Shown: positions 17,229 through 26,501 of the stretch, in pieces
How positions within the stretch are numbered: the stretch's first letter is position 1
How the letters are laid out: each line of letters opens with the position of its first letter
Assembly (NCBI GenBank): GCA_027487435.1
Contig: JAIYDP010000343.1
Location: 1-37,649 of the forward strand
Direction of reading: 5' to 3'
Length of the DNA stretch: 37,649 nucleotides
Source: Verrucomicrobiaceae bacterium
GTDB lineage: Bacteria > Verrucomicrobiota > Verrucomicrobiia > Verrucomicrobiales > Akkermansiaceae
The notes under the pieces: model-generated
The model's database searches: none
What the model was told of the DNA's origin: nothing
The model's input: the letters and a program-made list of their open reading frames with translations, nothing else
Made by a program: the position numbers and the translations under genes

Positions 17229-17274
17229 GGCAATTTCCTAGTTTTGCGGGCTCCTAAGAAACATTCCGACGCTC

Positions 17275-18090
17275 ATGCCCTATTTGGAAATCAACAATCT
17301 TCATAAGCATTTCACCAAAAGCACTGGCGGGTGGCTTAAGCCCCAATCCGAGACCATTTATGCGGTCAATGGGGTTAGTCTTTCGTTAGAAAAAGGCGAA
17401 ATTCTTGGTCTAGTCGGAGAATCTGGTTGCGGCAAATCAACTTTATCTCGTGCCTTGATGCAATTGATCGAGCCTACATCTGGCAATGTCATCCTTGATG
17501 GTCTCGATCTTACCAAGCTGCAACAACATGGGCAACGAGCCGCGCGCGAGCTTCGTCTCGATTTTCAAATGATTTTCCAAGATCCTTATGCCTCGTTGAA
17601 TCCTCGTATGACCATCGCTTCCACCTTGGAAGAGGCGATCAACCGCCGTCATCCAAACATCAGCAAAGCAGATCGCCTTGAGCGCATGATCGAACTTATG
17701 GCTCGTGTTGGGCTTGATGCGGCTGTGATGAAAAAATATCCCCATGAATTTTCCGGCGGGCAACGCCAGCGAATCGCCATCGCCCGTGCTCTTGCGCCAG
17801 AACCAAAGCTGATCATCGCAGACGAACCTGTCTCAGCTCTAGATGTTTCCATCCAGTCACAAATCCTCAATCTTCTGCTGCAATTGCGTAAAGATCTCGG
17901 ATTGACGATGATCTTCATCTCTCACGATCTCGGCGTGGTTCGTTACATCGCCGACAACATCGCTGTGATGTATGAGGGAAAAATCATCGAATACGCACCT
18001 GCGGAGGAGGTTTTCCACAGCCCGAAGGAAGAATATACCAAGCGCTTGCTGTCTGCCATTCCCAAACTTCCTGCTGCAACTTGTGCGTAA
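17275..18090 (+). CDS. Oligopeptide/dipeptide-type ABC transporter ATPase
   Basis: 271-residue nucleotide-binding subunit of the DppF/OppF type. Walker A is GESGCGKST (48-56), the ABC signature is FSGGQRQR near 161, Walker B is LIIADEPVSALD near 180-191, and the switch histidine lies in ISHDLGVV near 216. The C-terminus (EEYTKRLLSAIPKL) matches the end of the NBD in peptide/nickel importers, but the usual oligo_HPY tail beyond it is missing. Permease, binding-protein and second ATPase genes are absent from the window. It therefore either pairs with distant subunits or belongs to a split operon continuing elsewhere. Confidence 0.88.
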   Translation: MPYLEINNLHKHFTKSTGGWLKPQSETIYAVNGVSLSLEKGEILGLVGESGCGKSTLSRALMQLIEPTSGNVILDGLDLTKLQQHGQRAARELRLDFQMIFQDPYASLNPRMTIASTLEEAINRRHPNISKADRLERMIELMARVGLDAAVMKKYPHEFSGGQRQRIAIARALAPEPKLIIADEPVSALDVSIQSQILNLLLQLRKDLGLTMIFISHDLGVVRYIADNIAVMYEGKIIEYAPAEEVFHSPKEEYTKRLLSAIPKLPAATCA

Positions 18091-18105
18091 GCACCGCAGC
18101 AAAGT

Positions 18106-18190
18106 TTGAACCCGAGATCCGAAGTATAACGCCGCTACTCGCTGCCACCATTTGCTGCCCAAGGCATTTCAGATATTGGGGCAGATCGAT
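18106..18190 (-). repeat. Palindromic repeat copy A
   Basis: Half copy of the dispersed family, in the orientation opposite to copies C and D. It begins TTGAACCCGAGATCCGAAGT and continues with the right-half core (CGCCGCTACTCGCTGCCACC, then CAAGGCATTTCAGA). It fills almost the whole 110-nt gap between two convergent genes. Confidence 0.75.
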
Positions 18191-18200
18191 TCAATAATCC

Positions 18201-19640
18201 TTACTGCGGAATGTTGTTGAGTGTGTAGTAGGCATTCGGATGCCAGAGATTCATTCCTTTGGCGGATTTCACCTGATCGGCTTTCAGATGATGAACGTGA
18301 CCTCGCACGAGACCATCGATGACGAGCCGCACGGATTTTTTATCGTCGCTTAGGGTCGCTGATTTGATGGTCGGCTTTGCTTGATCCACCTCGGGTGAGC
18401 CGTATTTGGATTGCAGAATGTATGTCCATGCCTCCATGGAATAGGAGGAAGCAAGTCCCGCCGATTCATCAGCCGCCTCGGTGAACGTCAGCGTGAAGCC
18501 ATCGGGCTCAGCTTCCATCGTGAGAATCTCAAAAGGAGTTTTGCCCGTCCAAGTAACGCGTTCGAAGTTGAATGGTTGATTGCCACGCGCAGCCCATCCG
18601 CGGTTGGAGCCTCCTACGAACATGATGCCGCGCGGGTCTAGTTTCGTAGGAATAATGCCGCACTGAAAGCCTTCCAGCAAATGAAACACAGCACCTTGGT
18701 AGTGGCCGTTGATTTTTTCCAAAAAGACTCGCTGCACTTGGGAGTGCGTCTGCTCTCCGACGTAAAGCTGCCCGGCCCAAGGGCCAAATTTCCCTTTGGA
18801 AAGATCTGGCTCAATGGCGGTAGGTGATTGTCCGACTTTCCCGTGAGGAAGAAACACTGCGGGAGGGAGATAATTGGGATTTTTCACATGCTCGACCATA
18901 GGTCGAGAGCCGTCTTGCGGCTCAGGAGGCGCGGGAAGGTTGGCAAGTTTGTGAAATTTATTGCCACTGGGGTTTCCCTGAAAGGAGCCAGGCTTAAGCC
19001 ATTTTAAGGAAGAAGAGCCATTCCACGTCCCTTGGTTGTCCGTGTAAAAGACATCGCCTTCGGCATTAAACCCGATACCTCCAGGCGAACGAATGCCCGA
19101 AACTGTAGGTATCATTTTGCCCTCAGGCGTGATGCGCACCGTCCATCCACGCCAATCGCTGTTTCCATTAAACGATCCGGTGAGACATAAAGTGATCCAA
19201 ACATCACCATTTTTGTCAGGTGGTGTGCCGAAAGCATATTCGTGATAATCGCCATTGATGCCCCAGTCGGAATTGATGGTCTCGAAGGAGTCGGCATATC
19301 CATCCTTATCCTTGTCCGAGATGCGGCTAAATTCCGCGCGCTGTGTCAGATAAAGCGAGTCGTCTTTCCAAAACATGCCAAAGGGTTCGTGCAATCCATG
19401 GGCAAATCGTGTCCATTGCACTTTTTTCAAGTCCTCGCCATACGCACCCTCGCAGATCCATAGGTCACCGCGCCTTGTGGTCACAGCCACTCGGTCGTTT
19501 GGCATCAAGGCAATGGAGCCGATTTCCATGGTTTCACCTTCAGGAAGGGGAATGGGTTCGATTTTGTAATAATCCGCTTGATTTTGCGGAGCCGCGAAGA
19601 CTTGTGCGGTAAGGAATGTCGATAGAATGAAGTGACGCAT
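18201..19640 (-). CDS. Secreted beta-propeller dehydrogenase-like protein (PVC type)
   Basis: 479 residues with a signal peptide (MRHFILSTFLTAQVFA). The repeated pattern of short strands (RRGDLWICEG, DDSLYLTQ, NGDVWITL, EGDVFYTDNQG) is that of a six-bladed propeller of the sorbosone/glucose dehydrogenase (PQQ-type) superfamily as found in PVC 'membrane-bound dehydrogenase' proteins. An EF-hand-like loop DKDKDGYAD lies near residue 110. Only the propeller and a C-terminal beta domain are present; the HEAT-repeat and cytochrome modules often fused in this family are absent. The cytochrome module is instead supplied by the gene 41 nt upstream in the same operon. Substrate, probably a sugar or alcohol, is not shown. 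Confidence 0.78.
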   Translation of the reverse strand: MRHFILSTFLTAQVFAAPQNQADYYKIEPIPLPEGETMEIGSIALMPNDRVAVTTRRGDLWICEGAYGEDLKKVQWTRFAHGLHEPFGMFWKDDSLYLTQRAEFSRISDKDKDGYADSFETINSDWGINGDYHEYAFGTPPDKNGDVWITLCLTGSFNGNSDWRGWTVRITPEGKMIPTVSGIRSPGGIGFNAEGDVFYTDNQGTWNGSSSLKWLKPGSFQGNPSGNKFHKLANLPAPPEPQDGSRPMVEHVKNPNYLPPAVFLPHGKVGQSPTAIEPDLSKGKFGPWAGQLYVGEQTHSQVQRVFLEKINGHYQGAVFHLLEGFQCGIIPTKLDPRGIMFVGGSNRGWAARGNQPFNFERVTWTGKTPFEILTMEAEPDGFTLTFTEAADESAGLASSYSMEAWTYILQSKYGSPEVDQAKPTIKSATLSDDKKSVRLVIDGLVRGHVHHLKADQVKSAKGMNLWHPNAYYTLNNIPQ

Positions 19641-19681
19641 AGAAATGTTTCGTAGAAGCCGGAGTGATGGGAGGGGGGAAA

Positions 19682-21091
19682 TCAGTCGAGTTGGTAAATG
19701 ATTTCGCTAGGTTTTCCTGGCACCAGAGAAACTTTGCCAAGAGGTTTTGTGATAGTAGATTTTCCGAGAGGTATTTCCAATGAACTCGAACCGCCTGTCA
19801 TGGTCATGGTGCGAACCAGCGATTTCCCAGACCCGGGCTTCCATGCGTCTTTGATTTGCATCTCTTGGAGTTCAATATGGAAGGTAGGGTTTCCAGCTTT
19901 GTCCAAGGTATAGCCGCGAAACTTCGCATCGGCAGGATAGATTTTTGTCGTTGTCAACTTGTGGACATTCTCCCCCATAGGCGGCTGGAATCCTTGTCCG
20001 CGATTGATCCAATGGCGGCTCGCATCGATAAAATCCCCTGCCCAAACCAACTCAGGGCCGAGATTGTCTGCGGAATAGGCCAGATTGACTTGGCCAGGAA
20101 AGCCGAATCCAATTCCACGCGGACTCACGCCTTGGATAAAATTTCGATAAATCACGGTCTTGCCATCTTTTGGCGCTAGAACGATGGGGTCGTTTCCGCT
20201 CTTAGCAGGCCGATCTGACGAGAGCCAATTCCATGCAGCGCTGCCTTTTTCTCGCCAGCCTAGACTGAGGGATTGCAGACCGCCGTTCTGCATGTATTCC
20301 ACTCGAATCGGGTTAGCGCCAGCTTTCAGCTTCACCTTGCCACGAGATCCGCGTTTTTCGTCAGCTGGACCTATGCCATCGACTACACAGACGATTTCTG
20401 AACCAAAACTGACGCGAGCTGCATCGTCAGCGATAAGACGAAATTCATAATTTCCTACTTTAGATGCGCGGAAATCTGCTTCCCATACAATGCCGAATTT
20501 CTCCTCCAACTCTGCGAGACGGACATCGAGAATCCCGCTATGTTCTTCTTCAATGTTTTCTGCTTTTAGCGTGCGAAAATCCGGTAGTTTTTGCCAGTCG
20601 CCCTTGTAAACCTTCGAGGTCAAGTTGTCGAGAACGGTGATTTTCTTCTCAAGCGGAAATAAGCCGAGAATTTCATCTGCTGTCCAATGTTTGGTCCTGG
20701 AAGCAAATTCGGCCTTCGCGACCTTGACCATGTCATTTTTGACTTCTTTTCCTTTATTTCCCCACGCCTTGTGGACGTAGTTGAGTATGGCGGCGATGTT
20801 TTCCACGGAAAGGGCATCCTGCTGGGGCGGCATTTCGAGGTTGTAGGATTTTCCCGCAACTTGCACTGGGCCGTGAAGCCCCTTGAGAACAATGGCGATA
20901 CTGCGTTTGGGATTGCCAGTCACCCATTCGCTACCTGCTAAAGGAGGAAATGTGCCATTCGCCGCACCTTTGCCATCAGTTCCATGACATGCACCGCAAT
21001 ACAAACCGTAAAGTTGTTCTCCATCTTGCGCAGATGCTGTCATGGCTGTCATCGCTAAAGCGAGGAATCGTAAGGGAACGTTGTTTTTCAT
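19682..21091 (-). CDS. Secreted cytochrome c with PA14-like domain
   Basis: 469 residues with a signal peptide ending near MTASAQ. A class I cytochrome c domain follows: heme motif CGACH (Cys32, Cys35, His36), with a probable axial Met88 in LEMPPQ. Residues about 160-290 have the PA14-like pattern (VWEADFRASKVGNYEFRLIADDAARVSF ... IRVEYMQNGG), which in PVC proteins binds carbohydrate or other ligands. A C-terminal beta-rich region follows. First gene of a two-gene operon with the propeller protein; electrons taken by that enzyme would plausibly pass to this heme. The coupling is inference from gene order and known architectures. Confidence 0.82.
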   Translation of the reverse strand: MKNNVPLRFLALAMTAMTASAQDGEQLYGLYCGACHGTDGKGAANGTFPPLAGSEWVTGNPKRSIAIVLKGLHGPVQVAGKSYNLEMPPQQDALSVENIAAILNYVHKAWGNKGKEVKNDMVKVAKAEFASRTKHWTADEILGLFPLEKKITVLDNLTSKVYKGDWQKLPDFRTLKAENIEEEHSGILDVRLAELEEKFGIVWEADFRASKVGNYEFRLIADDAARVSFGSEIVCVVDGIGPADEKRGSRGKVKLKAGANPIRVEYMQNGGLQSLSLGWREKGSAAWNWLSSDRPAKSGNDPIVLAPKDGKTVIYRNFIQGVSPRGIGFGFPGQVNLAYSADNLGPELVWAGDFIDASRHWINRGQGFQPPMGENVHKLTTTKIYPADAKFRGYTLDKAGNPTFHIELQEMQIKDAWKPGSGKSLVRTMTMTGGSSSLEIPLGKSTITKPLGKVSLVPGKPSEIIYQLD

Positions 21092-21249
21092 TATTGGTTT
21101 CTTTTTGTCGTGCCGTGAGGTGATTTTTTCATCAATGAGTAACGATTACCTACAACGAAATCTTTCGTATCACAGGGGTATATCTTCTTCTGGTAGTTAA
21201 AAATTTGGATTCACCAAGGGGAATCGATTCGGTTTTTTACTTTTTTTGT

Positions 21250-21300
21250 GCATTTCGTCAATTTTGTGCTTGCCAAGCTCTCCAAATAAATATTGTTTAG
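21250..21300 (+). promoter_or_regulatory. Possible rpoZ promoter region
   Basis: TTGCCA near 21272 is followed by the AT-rich AAATAAATATTG. A -10 of TATTGT at a short 15-nt spacing is the best candidate. Both divergent genes here, rpoZ and the cytochrome gene, must be driven from the same 234-nt gap. Weak evidence. Confidence 0.25.
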
Positions 21301-21325
21301 CTCTCCCGCGTTACTGCTTTGCAAT

Positions 21326-21601
21326 ATGTCCCAGGACAACATCATCTCCCTTGAATCAACGAAGACAGGCAATCGCGGTTCTACTCTTCCTATGAAAAGC
21401 GAGCTCGTTTACAAAGCAGCATTGGTCATCGATGATCCTCAGAAGCTCATTAACCTGGTATCCAAGCGCGTTCGCCAGTTGAACAGTGGACGTTCCCCCT
21501 TAATCCCTACCGTTCCAAGCATGGGTGCCGCTGATATTGCTCTCACGGAAATCATCGAGGGCAAAATTAAACTGCGCGAGATCCCGATCATCGAACTTTG
21601 A
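21326..21601 (+). CDS. rpoZ: RNA polymerase omega subunit
   Basis: 91 residues from ATG 21326; an upstream start at 21293 would add an unlikely leader. Omega stabilises the beta-prime subunit of RNA polymerase. The core pattern is present: VYKAALVIDDPQKLINLVSKRV, then RQLNSGRSPLIP, and a C-terminal ALTEIIEGKIKL corresponding to the conserved 'A..EI..GKI' helix. The length is typical. It sits 42 nt before smpB in the same direction, a translation/transcription housekeeping pair. Confidence 0.88.
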   Translation: MSQDNIISLESTKTGNRGSTLPMKSELVYKAALVIDDPQKLINLVSKRVRQLNSGRSPLIPTVPSMGAADIALTEIIEGKIKLREIPIIEL

Positions 21602-21643
21602 TCCGTTGCTAGTCAACGCCTGCAACTATACCATACGGGTGCC

Positions 21644-22108
21644 ATGAGCACACACAAGGACATTGCTACCAACCGCAAAGCCGGTCGTGACTTTCACATC
21701 GGCGAAAAATACGAAGCCGGTATCGAGCTGCGCGGAACCGAGGTGAAATCGATCCGTTCGGGGAAAATCAATATTTCTGATGCATTTGCTCGCGTGGATA
21801 AGGGGCAGCTTTTTCTTTATGGTTGTGACATTCAGCCTTGGGAGACGGCCGGTGTATGGTTTCAGCACGAATCCAAAAGGCCCCGCCGCCTGCTCTTGCA
21901 CAAACGAGAAATTCTCAAACTGGAGCACGCCTCGGCTGTGAAAGGTGCTTCTCTTCCTCTGCTGCGCGTATATTGGAAAAATGACAAAGTCAAAGTCGAA
22001 ATCGGCATTGGCAAAGGCAAAACGCACAGTGATCAGCGTCACGACTTAAAAGAAAAAGTCGAACTGCGAGAAGCCGCCAGAGAAATGGCACGCTTCAACC
22101 AGCGTTAA
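21644..22108 (+). CDS. smpB: SsrA-binding protein SmpB
   Basis: 154-residue tmRNA-binding protein that delivers tmRNA to stalled ribosomes. Hallmarks: TNRKAGRDFHIGEKYEAGI, then ELRGTEVKSIRSGKINISDAF, the HESKRPRRLLLHKREI core, and the basic C-terminal tail starting GKGKTHSDQR that enters the mRNA channel. Length and start are normal. No tmRNA gene was seen in the window. Its stop codon lies within the first bases of a dispersed repeat copy (22104). Confidence 0.95.
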   Translation: MSTHKDIATNRKAGRDFHIGEKYEAGIELRGTEVKSIRSGKINISDAFARVDKGQLFLYGCDIQPWETAGVWFQHESKRPRRLLLHKREILKLEHASAVKGASLPLLRVYWKNDKVKVEIGIGKGKTHSDQRHDLKEKVELREAAREMARFNQR

Positions 22109-22215
22109 ATCCGAAATTCGAAGGATAACGCTGCCATTCGCCGCGCAAGGCATTTTCCGTAACTTGGGTGAATGTTGGTTTAGCTCGAGACGTGACTTTA
22201 CACGATCCACAAGCC
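22104..22215 (-). repeat. Palindromic repeat copy B
   Basis: Nearly full-length but diverged copy, in the same orientation as A, starting at the smpB stop codon (AAATCCGAAATTCGAAGG) and containing CGCGCAAGGCATTTTCCG and CTTGGGT. It ends just before the next gene. Confidence 0.65.
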
Positions 22216-22241
22216 CCGATAGAAAATATTTCTTGTAACCG

Positions 22242-24038
22242 ATGATCGAAGGTAAATCCAAACCATCCAATACCCTTTCTGGCGGCTGCCTTTCTTTGTT
22301 CGGGCTGCCCTTTTTGCTCGCCGGGATCCTGGTGTCTTGCAGCTATTTCGGAGGATATTCGGATTGGTGGAAGGCGCGCGATTGGGTTGAAGTGCCCTGT
22401 TGGATCGAATCCACTCAACTAAAAGCCAGTCACGACGGGGAGTCCACGACGTACGATGCCCAAGCTACCTATCGATATGAATATGATGGTGAACTCTATC
22501 ATGGCGACCGTGTCAGCTTGACTCAAGGGTCGGATAATATGGGCGATTTCCAAGAGAATGCCCATCGCGAGCTCACGGAATATCTTGATGATCCGAAGAA
22601 AAATGCTGTCGCCAAGCCGTTCCGATGCTACGTCAATCCCGAAAAGCCTGAAGAATCTGTGATTTATCGCGTTTTTCGTTGGGAGATGCAGGCCTTCATG
22701 GCTTTGTTCGCGCTGACGTTTCCCGCAGTCGGAGCCGGCTTGGTCGCCGCAGGATTGATCGCTCGGAAGGAAGCAAAAAAAGAAATCGAGTTCACGACCG
22801 CCCAGTCCAAGCAGCCTTTGCGCGGGAAATCCCATGAGGCAGAAGCATCGACCCCAGCGAGTCACGGTCAATTGCGGAAGGCTCTCCATCTTTACACGCT
22901 CTGGTCGGGGCTCGTGATCCTGCCTTTGATCGCCGTCACGGCATTTTCCGGCACTTTTCAATCGGACGAAAAATCTCTCCTCCTTTTCGGATTCGTTTTC
23001 CTCTGGTATTTCCCAGCATGGTTTTCGTTGCGACACCTCCGTCAATATTTGGCTGTTGGATCGCTTCGTTTCCAAATGGCGTCGATCCCAGCTAGCCCAG
23101 GTGGGGTCTTGGAAGGCGCCATTTTGTTTGAGCGTCAAGCAAACTGGAGTGGTAATGCGGAATTGATTCTGACCTGCAACAAAGAAATCACAAGAAGTAG
23201 CGGCGATGGTGATTCGACAGCTACTGAGATCATTTGGAGCCAAACACGAACCGTGCCGATGAATCAGAATACTCACGGATATAGATTGCCCATTAGCTTC
23301 GCACTGCCGCCCGATGCCCCACTGAGTGGAGCTAGCGACGACCCGAAGATCTCGCATTCTTGGAAACTGAAGTTCAAGGTTGCGGGAACAGTGTTGGGTG
23401 CCAGTTTTGAAATCCCCGTTGTTTCTTCGGAGCGTGGAGGTCAGGCTCTATCAAAGCCTGTTACGGCGGCAACCTCGATTCACGATTTCGCTGCCATGAA
23501 TTTGCCAGAACTTTTGGCAGCGCGGCAGATTCGAGCGGCTTTCGACAGAAATGGCTTCCCTTCTGCCATTTCTTGCACGGCAGCACGATACCGCGGAATG
23601 ATTCTTTCTCTTATCATCTTTGATTTGATATGGACTGGTGCCGCAGTATTTTTGGTTGCGTCGAATGCACCATTCCTGTTCCGCATCATTTGGCCTGTTA
23701 GCGCTACGGTGATATGGATCATCGTCATCTATCAACTTCTTCACAGTCGCGATGTGAACCTGAATGAAGACAGCGTGGAGATTCAAAACAAAATCGGCCC
23801 GTGGATCCGCAAAAAACGATTCGAAAAATCGAAAATCAAAGGCTTTAGTCATGACACGAACATGAATTCAAGCAACCAGCAGTTTTACCGTGTGAGAATG
23901 GAAGACGTCATCGGGAAAAAGCACACACTCGTCGATGGAATCACCGATTCTACCACTGCTGCGGCGCTTGTAATGCGTTTTGAGACTTGGAGAAAATCAC
24001 CTCATTCAGGTTCTGTAAAATATGACAACGATGTCTGA
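22242..24038 (+). CDS. DUF3592-type membrane protein
   Basis: 598 residues. Membrane helices lie near residues 15-38, 150-175, 220-265 and 445-500. The first extracytoplasmic part (about 45-140) matches the DUF3592 pattern: WVEVPCWIESTQL, a TYRYEYDGELYHGDRV strand pair and a CYVNPEKPEESV strand. The second half holds a large beta-rich domain (270-400), two helices and a PH-like C-terminus (LNEDSVEIQNKIGPWIRKKRF). Proteins of this group are uncharacterised. Cys residues near the first helix are notable but no motif supports a metal site. It follows smpB but is separated by repeat B, so its expression is probably independent. Confidence 0.7.
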   Translation: MIEGKSKPSNTLSGGCLSLFGLPFLLAGILVSCSYFGGYSDWWKARDWVEVPCWIESTQLKASHDGESTTYDAQATYRYEYDGELYHGDRVSLTQGSDNMGDFQENAHRELTEYLDDPKKNAVAKPFRCYVNPEKPEESVIYRVFRWEMQAFMALFALTFPAVGAGLVAAGLIARKEAKKEIEFTTAQSKQPLRGKSHEAEASTPASHGQLRKALHLYTLWSGLVILPLIAVTAFSGTFQSDEKSLLLFGFVFLWYFPAWFSLRHLRQYLAVGSLRFQMASIPASPGGVLEGAILFERQANWSGNAELILTCNKEITRSSGDGDSTATEIIWSQTRTVPMNQNTHGYRLPISFALPPDAPLSGASDDPKISHSWKLKFKVAGTVLGASFEIPVVSSERGGQALSKPVTAATSIHDFAAMNLPELLAARQIRAAFDRNGFPSAISCTAARYRGMILSLIIFDLIWTGAAVFLVASNAPFLFRIIWPVSATVIWIIVIYQLLHSRDVNLNEDSVEIQNKIGPWIRKKRFEKSKIKGFSHDTNMNSSNQQFYRVRMEDVIGKKHTLVDGITDSTTAAALVMRFETWRKSPHSGSVKYDNDV

Positions 24039-24098
24039 AACACTGATCGCATCATGAGACCTGAATGCGACCTGTAGATCAGCAATATTCTTGTTGAA

Positions 24099-24261
24099 GT
24101 CGAACCCGAAATCCGAAGCAGAGCAACAGAAAGTCGTTGCTTGGCTTTGACGTGCAAGGCGCAGCATGGCCGCCGCGGGCTGCATCCAACAATGCAGCCC
24201 CAAGGTCGGAAATGCTTTGCGCGGCAAATGATGGCGGCGTTACACTTCGGATTTACGAGTC
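24099..24261 (+). repeat. Palindromic repeat copy C
   Basis: Near-complete copy with inverted ends: CGAACCCGAAATCCGAAG on the left and CTTCGGATTTACGAG on the right. Its centre is a perfect hairpin, GGGCTGCAT (24177-24185), loop CCAACA, ATGCAGCCC (24192-24200). It lies between the DUF3592 gene and the ArsR gene and shows that upstream in-frame starts of the latter are not real. Confidence 0.8.
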
Positions 24262-24343
24262 CAACGGCTCTCCAGATCGAACTTTTTTTAACGGATGAAC
24301 CGGCGCGAATAAACACGAAATATTTTACTTGCTGTTTATTTTT

Positions 24344-24364
24344 AATATCTTACATATTCAATAT
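24344..24364 (+). promoter_or_regulatory. Candidate ArsR-type operator
   Basis: Interleaved palindromes AATAT-n5-ATATT and ATATT-C-AATAT overlap here, 35 nt before the regulator's start and in the expected promoter zone. AT-rich inverted repeats of this kind are typical operators of ArsR-family repressors, including those that sense sulfur species. Position and symmetry only; binding is inferred. Confidence 0.45.
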
Positions 24365-24398
24365 AGCTCATGCGAAAAATGAACTTTTTTCTGAGGAT

Positions 24399-24779
24399 AT
24401 GGCGCGGCTCGCACGTTTTGCAGAGGCTTTGGCTCACCCTGCTAGAATCGAGATTCTTCGTATTATAGGCCTTTCTGACGAAGCTGAAATGGCTTGCCTT
24501 GAAATCACCAAACAGCTGCCGTTATCTCAACCTACATGCTCCCGGCACATTTCTGTGCTCAAGCGTTCAGGACTTATTCGCGCGCGGATCGATGCAAATT
24601 TTATCTACTACAGCTTGCAACCCCATGTCCTCGAAAGCTTTTGCCGCGCGATGCATGCAACCCTTGAGCCTGCGATTCAATCTTGTTCCACGAAATCCCC
24701 TAGCAAAAAAACTACCCCCGATTCAAAGAAAGCTAAGCATAGAGCCAGCGGAAAATATTCCTACACTAACAAAGAATAA
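24399..24779 (+). CDS. ArsR-family transcriptional regulator, possible sulfur sensor
   Basis: 126 residues from ATG 24399. A winged-helix DNA-binding domain is clear: ALAHPARIEILRIIGL, then CLEITKQLPLSQPTCSRHISVLKRSGLI with the recognition helix, and the wing ARIDANFIYYSL. A Cys lies just before the turn (MACLEI), others in the recognition helix and in the C-terminal helix (ESFCRAM). ArsR sensors of sulfane sulfur such as SqrR and BigR use a Cys pair in these helices, so a thiol sensor is plausible. The C-terminal tail is long and basic. It precedes a CoA-disulfide reductase/rhodanese gene by 78 nt and probably controls it. Longer in-frame starts run into repeat copy C and are rejected. Confidence 0.85.
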   Translation: MARLARFAEALAHPARIEILRIIGLSDEAEMACLEITKQLPLSQPTCSRHISVLKRSGLIRARIDANFIYYSLQPHVLESFCRAMHATLEPAIQSCSTKSPSKKTTPDSKKAKHRASGKYSYTNKE

Positions 24780-24857
24780 GATCACCAAAAAGACGGCGAA
24801 CAAGAGTTCTTCTTCTGTGAGGAGATCAATCATCAATCAACCACAAAAAAAGAAATC

Positions 24858-26501
24858 ATGAATTCCACGTCAAAAACCATCGTCATCGTCGGCGGAGTCG
24901 CCGGCGGAGCATCGTCGGCTGCTCGAGCTCGTCGGCATAGCGAATCTGCTCGCATCGTCATCATCGAGAAAGGCAAGGATGTTTCCTTTGCGAATTGCGG
25001 GCTACCGTATCACATCGGCGGCGAGATCGCTGATCGTGCAGATTTGCTGATCCAAACACCGCAATCCTTAGCAAAGCTGCTGCGTTTGGAGGTGCGAACC
25101 GAAACCGAAGCTACGCGGATCGATCGCGATCAGCAACAACTCGAGGTCAAAGATTTGCGCACAGGGGAGTGCACCCTCATCGCCTACGATCAACTGATTC
25201 TCGCGCCGGGTGCCGCGCCGTTGCGTCCGCCATTGCCGGGCATAAACGACCCGCGAATCCTGACCTTGCGCACCTTGGGAGATATGGATCGCATCAAATC
25301 TCAGCTTCGGCCAGGGATTCGCGTATTGATCATAGGCGCAGGATTCATCGGCCTAGAAATGGCGGAGCAACTGATCCACCAACAAGCTGCGGTCACTCTT
25401 GTGGAAATGCAGAAGCAAGTGTTGCCCCAGGTGGATGCAGAAATCGCGAGCCATGTTTGCCCCGTGCTTCTTGCTCATCATGTCAAGCTCGTGTTGGGTG
25501 ATGGCATTGCGTCGTTTTCCTCAGAGGGGGAAAACCTGCGCTGCCACTTAGCTTCGGGCGCTACCCACGATGCGGACTTGGTGATCCTCTCCATCGGCGT
25601 GCGTCCCGAAAACCAACTCGCGAAAGATGCTGGGCTCGCGCTCGGTGCCCGCGGCCACATCCATGTCAACACCTACCATCAAACGAGCGACCCTACCATT
25701 TACGCCGTAGGCGATGCCTGCGAAAGCATCGATCCGATACTCGGTGGGCCTGCTGCCATCCCTCTCGGCGGTCACGCCAATCGACAAGGGCGCACCGCCG
25801 CCGATCATATCTTTCTCGGGGAAAAAGCACTGCCTTATCCCGGTTCGATAGGTACAGCCATTGTACGGGTCTTTGCCATGAGCCTAGGCATCACCGGCCA
25901 CAGCGAATCGCGCCTGAAACAACACGGCATTCCCTATCGCAGCGTGGTGGTGAATGGTTCCTCCCATGCCTCATACTATCCAGGAGCCGAAACGATCACA
26001 ATGAAACTGCTGTGGCACGCCGAAAGCGAACGCATCCTCGGCGCGCAAGCCGTGGGCAACGATGGAGTGGACAAGCGTCTCGATGTCATGGCCACCGCCA
26101 TCAAGGGCAAGCTCACCATCGACGACATAGCGCACTTGGAACTTTCCTACGCACCGCCATTTGGCAATGCCAAAGACATCATCAACATCGCGGGCTTCGC
26201 TGCCGGCAACATCCGCGATGGCATGCTCAAACCGATCAACACGCTGGCCGAAGCTGGATCTCAAATCATCGATGTCCGTCCCACAGCAGTCTCCGCGAAA
26301 CAGCCCATACCGCATGCGAAAAACATCCCGCTTGCTGAGTTGCGCGATCGTCTCGGGGAAATCGATGCCACCCGTCCCGTGTTCACCATTTGTCAGATGG
26401 GCAAGACCAGTTATTTCGCCGCACGCATTCTCGCACTAAACGGCTTCGATGCCCACAGCATCCTTGCCGGTGCCCACCATCAACAATCGATTCTACCATG
26501 A
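24858..26501 (+). CDS. CoA-disulfide reductase fused to rhodanese
   Basis: 547-residue FAD/NADH-dependent disulfide reductase of the CoADR-RHD (Npsr) type, reducing CoA disulfide, CoA persulfide or polysulfide. Motifs: FAD-binding IVGGVAGGASSAARAR (about 8-25), the single active-site cysteine in FANCGLPYH (Cys47), the NAD-binding ViIGAGFIGLEMAE near 155-170, and the second FAD motif YAVGDACE near 280. The dimerisation domain ends with FGNAKDIINIAGFAA. The C-terminal rhodanese domain (about 465-547) has IIDVRP and the catalytic loop CQMGKTS (Cys512), a degenerate version of the usual CxxGxR loop. The length is typical for the fusion. Its TGA overlaps the next start (ATGA). Confidence 0.92.
   Translation: MNSTSKTIVIVGGVAGGASSAARARRHSESARIVIIEKGKDVSFANCGLPYHIGGEIADRADLLIQTPQSLAKLLRLEVRTETEATRIDRDQQQLEVKDLRTGECTLIAYDQLILAPGAAPLRPPLPGINDPRILTLRTLGDMDRIKSQLRPGIRVLIIGAGFIGLEMAEQLIHQQAAVTLVEMQKQVLPQVDAEIASHVCPVLLAHHVKLVLGDGIASFSSEGENLRCHLASGATHDADLVILSIGVRPENQLAKDAGLALGARGHIHVNTYHQTSDPTIYAVGDACESIDPILGGPAAIPLGGHANRQGRTAADHIFLGEKALPYPGSIGTAIVRVFAMSLGITGHSESRLKQHGIPYRSVVVNGSSHASYYPGAETITMKLLWHAESERILGAQAVGNDGVDKRLDVMATAIKGKLTIDDIAHLELSYAPPFGNAKDIINIAGFAAGNIRDGMLKPINTLAEAGSQIIDVRPTAVSAKQPIPHAKNIPLAELRDRLGEIDATRPVFTICQMGKTSYFAARILALNGFDAHSILAGAHHQQSILP

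Noticed and set aside
22419..23357. 312-residue minus-strand open frame
   Set aside because: Antisense of the DUF3592-type gene; no domain or start signal.
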